5,722 bases of DNA from Pontiellaceae bacterium (lineage in GTDB: Bacteria > Verrucomicrobiota > Kiritimatiellia > Kiritimatiellales > Pontiellaceae), in assembly GCA_016937035.1 (NCBI GenBank), contig JAFGWS010000035.1, forward strand, positions 1-5,722. The letters are read 5' to 3'. Shown here piece after piece: positions 1-4,986 of this stretch. The notes beneath the pieces are model-generated. The model did not search any database. It saw only the letters and a list, made by a program, of their open reading frames with translations, and was not told where the DNA came from. Made by a program: the position numbers and the translations under genes. The first letter of the stretch is position 1, and each line of letters opens with the position of its first letter.

Positions 1-840
1 GGAGTAGGCGTCGATCCGGCGGTCGCGCAGGTAGGGCCAGATGCGGCGGACGGATTCGCTGCGGGCGGAGTCGAGTTCGACGATCAGTTCGGTTTCGGTG
101 TAGGGATCGGCCTGTGCGAGCAGTTCGCCTTGGCAACCGGCCACAAAGCTGGATCCCCAAAAGACGGCTCCGCCGGGTTCGGTGCCGACGCGGTTAATGC
201 TGAGTACGGGGATGCCGTTGGCCACGGCGTGGGCGCGCTGGATGGTGATCCAGGCTTCGCGCTGTCGCTCCTGTTCATCGGGTGTATCGTTGGGGTCCCA
301 GCCGATGGCGGTGGGATAGATGAGCAGGTCGGCGCCGGCGAGCGCCATGAGGCGTGCGGCCTCGGGGTACCATTGGTCCCAGCAGACCAGTACGCCGAGT
401 TTGCCCAGCGAAGTCTGGATGGGCTGAAAGCCGAGATCGCCGGGCGTGAAGTAAAATTTTTCATAGTAGCCCGGATCGTCGGGAATATGCATTTTGCGGT
501 ATTTTCCGGCGATTGATCCGTCGGAGTCGAGCACCACGGCCGTGTTGTGATAAACGCCGGGCGCCCGCTTCTCGAAGAGCGAGGCAACGATCACCATACC
601 GAGTTCCTTCGCCAGCGCACCCAGGGTATCGGTGGACGGTCCAGGAATGGTTTCGGCCAGATCAAAGCGCGCCGGATCTTCGATGTCGCAGAAGTAGAGC
701 GAGGTGTGCAGTTCCTGAAGAGCGACGAGGCGCGCCCCTTTTTCCGCGCAGCGGCGAATCGCTTCTTCGCTTTTCCGGAGGTTGGCGGCGGAGTCGGCGG
801 TGCACGACTGCTGAACGAGGCCTACGGTCAGTTTACTCAT
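1..840 (-). CDS. aguB: N-carbamoylputrescine amidase (AguB), C-terminus cut by window edge
   Basis: Cytosolic carbon-nitrogen hydrolase of the nitrilase superfamily. It converts N-carbamoylputrescine and water to putrescine, CO2 and ammonia, the last step of the agmatine route to putrescine. The frame is open from the ATG at 840-838 to the window edge, giving 280 residues without a stop. The nitrilase triad is visible: Glu43 (LQEL), Lys116 (KYRKMHIPDD) and Cys153 (VCWDQWYPE). The CWDQWYPE block, the KMHIPDDPGYYEKFYFTPGD segment at 116-135 and the closing RRIWPYLRDRRIDAY stretch are typical of AguB and separate it from other amidohydrolases. Family members run to about 290 residues, so perhaps 10 are missing. 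The start is set by AAGGAG 4 nt upstream and by the ATGA overlap with the aguA stop, which suggests translational coupling. A different omega-amidase specificity is possible but unlikely beside aguA. Confidence 0.93.
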   Translation of the reverse strand, partial: MSKLTVGLVQQSCTADSAANLRKSEEAIRRCAEKGARLVALQELHTSLYFCDIEDPARFDLAETIPGPSTDTLGALAKELGMVIVASLFEKRAPGVYHNTAVVLDSDGSIAGKYRKMHIPDDPGYYEKFYFTPGDLGFQPIQTSLGKLGVLVCWDQWYPEAARLMALAGADLLIYPTAIGWDPNDTPDEQERQREAWITIQRAHAVANGIPVLSINRVGTEPGGAVFWGSSFVAGCQGELLAQADPYTETELIVELDSARSESVRRIWPYLRDRRIDAYS

Positions 841-1796
841 AGCACTCCTTTGGGTATCTGCATGGTGACGCAGTGCAGCGATCCATGCTGAAGAATTAAT
901 GTGCTGCAATCTATACCGATCACTTCGCGGTCGGGAAAGGCTTTCTGCACTACTGCCAGCGCGGCATCGTCCGCCGGGTCGTTGTAGGTCGGTACCAGCA
1001 CGGCACCGTTAATCACCAAAAAGTTGGCATAAGTGGCCGGAAGGCGATGGCCTTCGTCGTCATATTTAGGGGAGGGCCAGGGGAGGGGGAGCAGGCGATA
1101 GTCGGAAAAGGCTTCCAGCTCGTGCTCCATCTTCTTGAGCTCGTCATAATGCGCATCCTCAGGATCGTCGCAGGCGGTGTAGACGATGGTCCGTTCGGGC
1201 GCGAGGCGGGCGAGGGTATCGATATGTGCGTCGGTGTCGTCGCCCAGCAGTGCGCCGTGGTTCAGCCAGAGAATGGTGTCGGCACCCAGTTCGTTCCGCA
1301 GAGCGGTTTCAATCTGCGCTTTCGATAGATTCGGATTGCGATTGGGATTAAGGAGACATTCTGCGGTCGTGAGCAGCGTGCCTTCGCCATCGCTTTCAAT
1401 GCTTCCGCCCTCCAGCACCAGATCGATCGATCGCAGCGGTGTATGGCCGAAGGCTCCGAGCTGATGAAGCGTCTGAGTGATGCGGTTATCCTGCTCCGCC
1501 GAAAATTTATTCCCCCAGCCGTTAAAGGTAAAATCGAGTAGTAAAGGGGCCCCGTTTTCTTCAATCGTGATCGGACCGAAGTCGCGCGCCCACGTGTCGT
1601 CCGTTGGAACATTGAATGCATCGGGCGCGACGCGGATGACGCGCTGGAAGCGCTCGACGGCATACGCAATATGATCGAAGGTCTGCTGCGCCGCTTTAAG
1701 GAGGGGGGCCCAGTCGGTATTTTCGTGGGGCCATGCCAGCAGCACGGCATCCTGCGGCGCCCATTCGGCGGGCAGTCGTTTGGTTGAAACATTCAT
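837..1796 (-). CDS. aguA: Agmatine deiminase (AguA), peptidyl-arginine deiminase family
   Basis: Cytosolic guanidino-group hydrolase that converts agmatine to N-carbamoylputrescine and ammonia, the step before AguB. The 319-residue protein carries the family landmarks in order: TDDTWARDFGP (65-75, substrate-binding Asp/Trp/Arg), FTFNGWGNKF (89-98), LEGGSIESDGEG (128-139), the GDDTDAHID block (185-193, catalytic His191 and neighbouring acids) and the C-terminal GSLHC (305-309) with the catalytic cysteine Cys309. It is somewhat shorter than the usual 340-370 residues, but no core motif is lost. The start ATG at 1796-1794 has only a weak ribosome site (GGAAA at 1807-1811, 10 nt spacer). The next gene, aguB, overlaps by four bases (ATGA), so they form an operon. 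Related deiminases act on peptidyl-arginine; the aguB neighbour makes agmatine the likely substrate. A terminator-like hairpin ends 23 nt before the start codon. Confidence 0.93.
   Translation of the reverse strand: MNVSTKRLPAEWAPQDAVLLAWPHENTDWAPLLKAAQQTFDHIAYAVERFQRVIRVAPDAFNVPTDDTWARDFGPITIEENGAPLLLDFTFNGWGNKFSAEQDNRITQTLHQLGAFGHTPLRSIDLVLEGGSIESDGEGTLLTTAECLLNPNRNPNLSKAQIETALRNELGADTILWLNHGALLGDDTDAHIDTLARLAPERTIVYTACDDPEDAHYDELKKMEHELEAFSDYRLLPLPWPSPKYDDEGHRLPATYANFLVINGAVLVPTYNDPADDAALAVVQKAFPDREVIGIDCSTLILQHGSLHCVTMQIPKGVL
845..850 (-). promoter_or_regulatory. Shine-Dalgarno of aguB inside the aguA 3' end
   Basis: On the minus strand AAGGAG lies 4 nt before the aguB ATG and within the last codons of aguA. 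With the ATGA overlap this fixes the aguB start and supports coupled translation of the pair. It is a better match than the GGAAA (1807-1811) before aguA itself. Confidence 0.8.
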
Positions 1797-1819
1797 GCGC
1801 GCAGAATTTCCAAGTGCAG

Positions 1820-1869
1820 AAAAAAAGGCCAGCTAAAAGCAGGGGTTATTTCCTGACGAAGAGCTGGCC
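1820..1869 (-). terminator. Rho-independent terminator of the small Cys-rich gene, just before aguA
   Basis: On the minus strand GGCCAGCT (1869-1862) can pair perfectly with AGCTGGCC (1834-1827) and is followed at once by seven T (1826-1820). The 27-nt loop contains a possible inner CAGG/CCTG stem. The 5' arm lies in the last codons of the upstream gene and the stop codon (1848-1846) is in the loop. The large loop makes it less certain than the other terminators here. An alternative role as an attenuator for aguAB is considered in the findings. Confidence 0.65.
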
Positions 1870-2166
1870 GAGTTTGCAGTTGGGGAAGTGACTGCAGTGG
1901 TGCGAGCAGAATTCCATTCGCCATTTGGGGGCGCATCCATAGTAGCCGTTGTGAAGAAAATCATATTCCGCCTCTTCCCAGCTCACCGCGCGTCCCATGC
2001 GTTCGCCCATGTACCACATGTTTTCGTCAACGGCTTGGCGGTATTGTTCAATCTGCCACTTGTTGAGTTCCTGGTGAGAGAGGCATTTGCGTACGTCTTT
2101 TGCCGGCTCATCGATTTGGGCCGGTTCGTTCGAGATCGTTTTCTGATGGCTTTCGGTTGCGATCAT
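1846..2166 (-). CDS. Small Cys/His-rich protein of unknown function (possible metal binding)
   Basis: I do not recognise the family with certainty. The 106-residue product has a polar N-terminus (1-27), then a helix-prone, well-ordered-looking core (about 28-75) with an MGRAVSWEEAEYDFLHNG segment (57-74). It ends in a cysteine cluster: Cys78, then Cys87-x3-Cys91-x5-Cys97, with His89, His90 and His93 among them. Another cysteine, Cys28, lies upstream. This spacing could hold zinc or an iron-sulfur centre, which is an inference only. There is no signal peptide or membrane segment, so it is probably cytosolic. The start ATG (2166-2164) has AAGGAGA at 2184-2178, 11 nt upstream. The gene is flanked by the rpsU terminator upstream and its own hairpin downstream, so it looks monocistronic. 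The complete ORF, ribosome site and terminator support a real gene; the reverse-strand frame over it lacks these. Confidence 0.72.
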   Translation of the reverse strand: MIATESHQKTISNEPAQIDEPAKDVRKCLSHQELNKWQIEQYRQAVDENMWYMGERMGRAVSWEEAEYDFLHNGYYGCAPKWRMEFCSHHCSHFPNCKLGQLFVRK

Positions 2167-2238
2167 AACGTTTTCCGTCTCCTTGCTTTTCTATAAGCAG
2201 AACGTATGCCGTACGGAGTTTGTTTGGGGTAAGTGTAG

Positions 2239-2266
2239 AAAAAAAAGCTCCCGTGTAAAGGGAGCT
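2239..2266 (-). terminator. Intrinsic terminator of rpsU
   Basis: On the minus strand AGCTCCC (2266-2260) pairs perfectly with GGGAGCT (2252-2246) around a 7-nt loop, followed by eight consecutive T (2246-2239, sharing one base with the stem). It lies 35 nt after the rpsU stop codon, so it ends the bS21 transcript before the small Cys-rich gene. Confidence 0.9.
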
Positions 2267-2274
2267 CTCATCGG

Positions 2275-2292
2275 TGTACAGCACGCTGTACA
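2275..2292. repeat. Perfect inverted repeat TGTACAGC-AC-GCTGTACA in the rpsU 3' UTR
   Basis: Two perfectly complementary 8-bp arms are separated by 2 bp. They sit between the rpsU stop codon and its terminator hairpin. In RNA this would be a 7-bp stem with a 4-nt loop; in DNA it would suit a dimeric regulator. Its role is unknown. Confidence 0.6.
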
Positions 2293-2300
2293 AAGGTGAA

Positions 2301-2483
2301 TTAACGTCGGGTACGACGACTGTTCGCCAAGCGTTTCTTTTTTTCGCTGGGCTTTTCGTAGTGACGTTTTGCACGCATGGTTTTGAGGATACCCTCTTTG
2401 TCGAGAGCCTTCTTCAGGCGGCGCAGTGCGCGATCAACGCTTTCGCCGCGGCGTACTTTTACTTCGCAAGTTTCTTGTGCCAT
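2301..2483 (-). CDS. rpsU: Small ribosomal subunit protein bS21
   Basis: Ribosomal protein of the 30S platform, lying near the 3' end of 16S rRNA, where it assists initiation. The 60-residue, strongly basic protein matches the family along its length. [19 protein letters not shown] (7-25) aligns with the conserved VREnEpfDvALRRFKR region, and [15 protein letters not shown] (37-51) with the conserved R-x-x-x-F/Y-YEKPxxxRKR block. The end is an Arg/Lys tail. It is a short form compared with the 71 residues in E. coli, as in many non-proteobacterial phyla. The frame stays open upstream to 2561, but the ATG at 2483-2481 is preferred because it has a very strong ribosome site and matches where bS21 proteins begin. 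It is divergent from the symporter gene and has its own promoter candidate and terminator, so it is probably a single-gene unit and not part of an rpsU-dnaG-rpoD cluster. Confidence 0.95.
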   Translation of the reverse strand: MAQETCEVKVRRGESVDRALRRLKKALDKEGILKTMRAKRHYEKPSEKKKRLANSRRTRR

Positions 2484-2491
2484 TCTTAAAT

Positions 2492-2499
2492 TCACCTCC
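2492..2499 (-). promoter_or_regulatory. Extended Shine-Dalgarno of rpsU
   Basis: GGAGGTGA on the minus strand lies 8 nt before the bS21 ATG. It is a near-complete complement to the 16S rRNA 3' tail and the strongest ribosome site in the window. It decides the start against the longer upstream reading frame. Confidence 0.85.
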
Positions 2500-2532
2500 C
2501 CCAAACACTTCAGGGTCAAAAACAAGGTGCGG

Positions 2533-2561
2533 AACCTAGGGGAACCCGTGAGCGAAGTCAA
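2533..2561 (-). promoter_or_regulatory. Candidate sigma-70-type promoter of rpsU
   Basis: On the minus strand TTGACT (2561-2556, five of six to the -35 consensus) is followed after exactly 17 bp by TAGGTT (2538-2533, a weak -10 keeping T1, A2 and T6). Transcription would begin near 2526-2528, leaving a leader of about 43-45 nt that includes the strong ribosome site. The -35 and spacing are good; the -10 is poor. Confidence 0.4.
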
Positions 2562-2607
2562 ACAGAATAACGCCTTTCATTTTTCGGGATTTTATTCCGC
2601 GCGATCG

Positions 2608-2621
2608 GTGATGTGATTCAC
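2608..2621. promoter_or_regulatory. CRP/FNR-type palindrome GTGA-N6-TCAC
   Basis: Both half-sites of the CRP core (GTGA, 6 bp, TCAC) are exact. The site lies in the divergent region between rpsU and the symporter gene, 116 bp before the symporter start and 46 bp upstream of the rpsU -35 candidate. A CRP-type control of a sugar transporter would make sense, but no regulator gene is in view and the outer bases are not conserved. Confidence 0.3.
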
Positions 2622-2737
2622 GCTCGCCGGCATGCGCAACAAAGTGCGGCAAAATGGCTTTTAAACGCCCGGGTGAACGTGTACATACGTGGTTCCTTCT
2701 TTTTGCGGGGGAGAGGAATCATACCAAGGAGAACAGT

Positions 2738-4759
2738 ATGTTGGATATTATCGTATTTGTTGCCTTTGTGGCGCTGGTGATGTGGGTTGGCTTGTCCAAG
2801 TCGAAAGGCGAAGATACGCACGGAGAGCAAGGGGCTTCGGATTATTTTTTGGCCGGCCGCGGCTTGACGTGGTGGCTGATCGGCTTTTCGCTGATTGCTG
2901 CCAATATATCTGCGGAACAGTTTGTGGGGATGTCGGGCCAAGGGGCCGGTTTGGAAGGCTTATCGGTTGCCAGTTGGGAATGGATTGCGGCAATTACGTT
3001 GGTGGTCGTGGCCTTCGTGTTGTTGCCGTATTTCCTGCGGTCGGGAATCACCACCATTCCTGAGTTTTTGGAAATTCGTTATAACCACTGGGCTCGGTTG
3101 GCGATGACGTTGTCCATGATGCTGATTCTTATCGGTGTCAGTCTGATCGGTGTGATCTACGCCGGTGCACTCACCATGACTGAATTAATGGATCTATATG
3201 GCATCAACCTTTCATTGATGGGTTGCTGCTGGGCCTTAGGTGCTATGGCGTCGATTTATGTGGCTGTCGGCGGTCTGAAAGCCTGCGCCTGGGCCGACCT
3301 GATTCAGGGAACGGCACTGATTATCGGGGGTGGTGTGATTACGTATTTTGCTTTCGATGCCCTCAGCGGAACGAATGTTCAGGAACTGGTCACCGCAACC
3401 GGCGGTGCTGCAACGGTAGAGCAGGGTGCCGGTGTGATGGAAAAGTTTAATGTCCTGAACGATCACGACATGCACATGGGCAGTAATCCTTCGATGCCTT
3501 GGCCGATTTTGTTGATGGGTATCTGGATTCCCAATTTTTATTACTGGGGGCTAAACCAGTACATTACACAGCGTATTCTGGGCTCTGCTTCGCTGGCGGA
3601 AGGGCAGAAAGGGCTGGTGCTGGCCGGATTCCTTAAGCTGGTCATCCCGTTTGTGATCATTATCCCGGGCCTGATTGCATTTAATCTTTTCTCTTCCAAC
3701 ATGAAGGCCAATGCCGCTCAGGATGCGGCATCAACGTTGGCAAAATATGCAAAGGTTAATCCTGCAGCCGAGACTGTTGAGGTTCTTAAGAATCCGTCAA
3801 AGGATGTCGTTTCCGGTTGGGATTCGGAAGGGGTTGTGCTGATCGCGGTTTATGATGATGCTAAAGAGGCTGTTACTGTCCGCCGCGAAAACAAGGAGCG
3901 GCCCTATGTAGTATCCATAGAGCAGAAGGATTTTGATAAAGCACAGTCTGGAATTGACGGTGCTGTTAAATTTAGTGGAGTTGATGATGAGGCCTTCGTG
4001 AAGGAGTGGCCTGCACTCGCAACTGAAATGGCAGCATACAATGCCACCGTTACGGCGGATGATGCGGCAGAAGAAAAAGTAATGGCGTATAAATACGATA
4101 GTGCGCTGGGACTGTTGATCACCAAGCTGATTCCCCAGAAAAAGGGTATTCTTGGTTTCGTGGTTGCGGCACTCTTGGGAGCCATTGTCTCCTCGCTCGC
4201 GGCCGTTCTTAATGCTGCATCCACCCTGCTGACCATGGACGTCTATCAGCGGTACATTGATCCTAAGGCCTCGCAGTTTAAACTAGTCACCATGGGACGT
4301 ATCTTTATCGGCATATTTGTCGTGCTTGGTTGTGCGGTTGCTCCCATGCTGGCGAATAATAAGAGTATCTTTGAGTTTATTCAGAAATTCCAAGGCTACG
4401 TTTCCACCGGGATTTTGGCCGTATTCATTTATGGCTTGATCAATCGGACATCGGGCAAGTGGGCCGGTGTGATCGGATTGATTGCGAACCCGATCTTCTA
4501 TGGATTCTTGACCAGCAAGATGTTTACAGAAAGCATCTGGCCCAAAAATGCGTGGGGTGACTGCCATTACCTCTACAGCATGTCCTTCTCGCTGATCCTG
4601 GTTCTGTTTCTTTTGAGTATTTACGGAATGATTTGCAAACAGCCGAAGGTAGAGTTCGCTCATAATACGTCCATGGATTTGACTTCTTCAAAGCCTGCGC
4701 TGATGTGGGGTATTGTGGTTTGTGTGCTGACGGTAGCGTTGTATGTCATCTTCTGGTAA
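2738..4759 (+). CDS. Sodium:solute symporter (SSS/SLC5), probable vSGLT-like sodium/sugar cotransporter
   Basis: Inner-membrane secondary transporter expected to couple Na+ entry to solute uptake. The 673 residues give about 14 hydrophobic segments: roughly 2-20, 43-67, 76-101, 118-150, 158-178, 184-205, 253-272, 292-317, 467-500, 514-540, 553-570, 574-592, 612-633 and 653-672. The signature SLIAANISAEQFVGMSG (51-67) is that of vSGLT and SGLT proteins. By alignment from memory to vSGLT, sugar contacts are kept as Asn56, Gln61, Glu81, Asn266, Lys300 and Gln549, with gate Tyr269; vSGLT Ser91 is Ala84 here. Na+ site residues correspond to Ala54, Ile57, Ala482, Ser485 and Ser486. The odd feature is about 115 extra hydrophilic residues (around 335-453) in the outer loop between the Lys300 and Ser485 helices. 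The start at 2738 has AAGGAG at 2726-2731, 6 nt upstream; the open frame from 2654 is an unlikely extension. The exact solute is unproven. Confidence 0.93.
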   Translation: MLDIIVFVAFVALVMWVGLSKSKGEDTHGEQGASDYFLAGRGLTWWLIGFSLIAANISAEQFVGMSGQGAGLEGLSVASWEWIAAITLVVVAFVLLPYFLRSGITTIPEFLEIRYNHWARLAMTLSMMLILIGVSLIGVIYAGALTMTELMDLYGINLSLMGCCWALGAMASIYVAVGGLKACAWADLIQGTALIIGGGVITYFAFDALSGTNVQELVTATGGAATVEQGAGVMEKFNVLNDHDMHMGSNPSMPWPILLMGIWIPNFYYWGLNQYITQRILGSASLAEGQKGLVLAGFLKLVIPFVIIIPGLIAFNLFSSNMKANAAQDAASTLAKYAKVNPAAETVEVLKNPSKDVVSGWDSEGVVLIAVYDDAKEAVTVRRENKERPYVVSIEQKDFDKAQSGIDGAVKFSGVDDEAFVKEWPALATEMAAYNATVTADDAAEEKVMAYKYDSALGLLITKLIPQKKGILGFVVAALLGAIVSSLAAVLNAASTLLTMDVYQRYIDPKASQFKLVTMGRIFIGIFVVLGCAVAPMLANNKSIFEFIQKFQGYVSTGILAVFIYGLINRTSGKWAGVIGLIANPIFYGFLTSKMFTESIWPKNAWGDCHYLYSMSFSLILVLFLLSIYGMICKQPKVEFAHNTSMDLTSSKPALMWGIVVCVLTVALYVIFW

Positions 4760-4777
4760 GCACAAAATATTCACCGT

Positions 4778-4792
4778 GCCCGCTCTGCGGGC
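4778..4792 (+). other. Small GC-rich hairpin after the symporter gene
   Basis: GCCCGC-TCT-GCGGGC forms a 6-bp stem with a 3-nt loop, extendable by a G-U and a G-C pair. It lies between the symporter stop codon and the main terminator and has no T-run. It may protect the mRNA 3' end or have no function. Confidence 0.4.
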
Positions 4793-4803
4793 GCTCTGAT
4801 CTG

Positions 4804-4840
4804 AATAAAGCTCCGGTTTTTCCGGAGCTTTATTGCTTTT
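4804..4840 (+). terminator. Intrinsic terminator of the symporter gene
   Basis: AATAAAGCTCCGG (4804-4816) and CCGGAGCTTTATT (4822-4834) form a perfect 13-bp stem with a TTTTT loop. T-rich sequence (TTTATTGCTTTT) follows the GC part. The stem's own A/T ends give a partial U-tract on either strand, so it could work in both directions. It lies 44 nt after the symporter stop. Confidence 0.85.
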
Positions 4841-4862
4841 GGGGAAGGGTTCGGTAAGAGAT

Positions 4863-4932
4863 AGTTATCAGTTATCGGCATTCATTTTCATGATCTCTTG
4901 AGAAAATAACCATTAACCGATAACGAATAACT
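4863..4932. repeat. Inverted clusters of 7-bp tandem repeats (NNTAACN type)
   Basis: The right cluster is four contiguous 7-mers, AATAACC, ATTAACC, GATAACG and AATAACT (4905-4932). The left cluster is AGTTATC twice (4863-4876), the same motif on the other strand (GATAACT). The outer 16 bp of each side pair with two mismatches (4863-4878 against 4917-4932), with 38 bp between. A further inverted match lies between AAGAGAT (4856-4862) and ATCTCTT (4893-4899). There is no coding content. The pattern resembles short tandemly repeated repetitive sequences seen between genes in some bacteria. Its function is unknown. Confidence 0.6.
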
Positions 4933-4965
4933 GCCTTGGTAAACCCGGAGGGTTTGCACGAGGCA
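4932..4965 (+). promoter_or_regulatory. Hairpin in the methyltransferase leader with a GGAGG-type loop
   Basis: TGCCT (4932-4936) pairs with AGGCA (4961-4965) and AAACCC (4941-4946) with GGGTTT (4950-4955). The bases between pair through G-C and G-U pairs with one bulged A, leaving a GGA loop. The loop and right arm contain GGAGGG (4947-4952), a Shine-Dalgarno-like sequence. No T-run follows on either strand, so it is not a terminator. It ends 3 nt before the ATG at 4969 and covers the possible TTG start at 4936. Its role is unproven. Confidence 0.45.
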
Positions 4966-4986
4966 AGAATGGAGGCGGGTGTGAAT

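Noticed and set aside
84..2196. Many long open frames on the plus strand opposite aguB, aguA and the Cys-rich gene
   Set aside because: They are antisense or out-of-frame shadows of GC-rich genes with clear family motifs; their translations show no recognisable domain.
2484..2561. In-frame upstream extension of rpsU (26 extra residues)
   Set aside because: It would include the strong Shine-Dalgarno and promoter candidate as coding sequence, and bS21 proteins begin close to the chosen ATG.
2660..2687. TTTAAA and TACATA spaced 16 bp as a symporter promoter
   Set aside because: The -10 matches only three of six bases and the -35 four of six; too weak to call, though no better candidate was seen in the gap.
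2690..2709. sigma-54-like GG...GC pair before the symporter
   Set aside because: The GG and GC are 12 bp apart, not the required 10, and the flanking bases do not match.
2654..2737. In-frame upstream extension of the symporter from ATG 2654 (28 extra residues)
   Set aside because: The extension is polar and unlike SSS N-termini, has no ribosome site, and the ATG at 2738 has AAGGAG at ideal spacing followed directly by the first membrane helix.
4863..4932. CRISPR array
   Set aside because: The repeats are 7 bp and contiguous without spacers, and no cas gene is present.
4936..4986. TTG start for the methyltransferase at 4936
   Set aside because: It is buried in the leader hairpin, directly abuts the heptamer repeats, lacks a spaced ribosome site, and adds residues not expected in the family.
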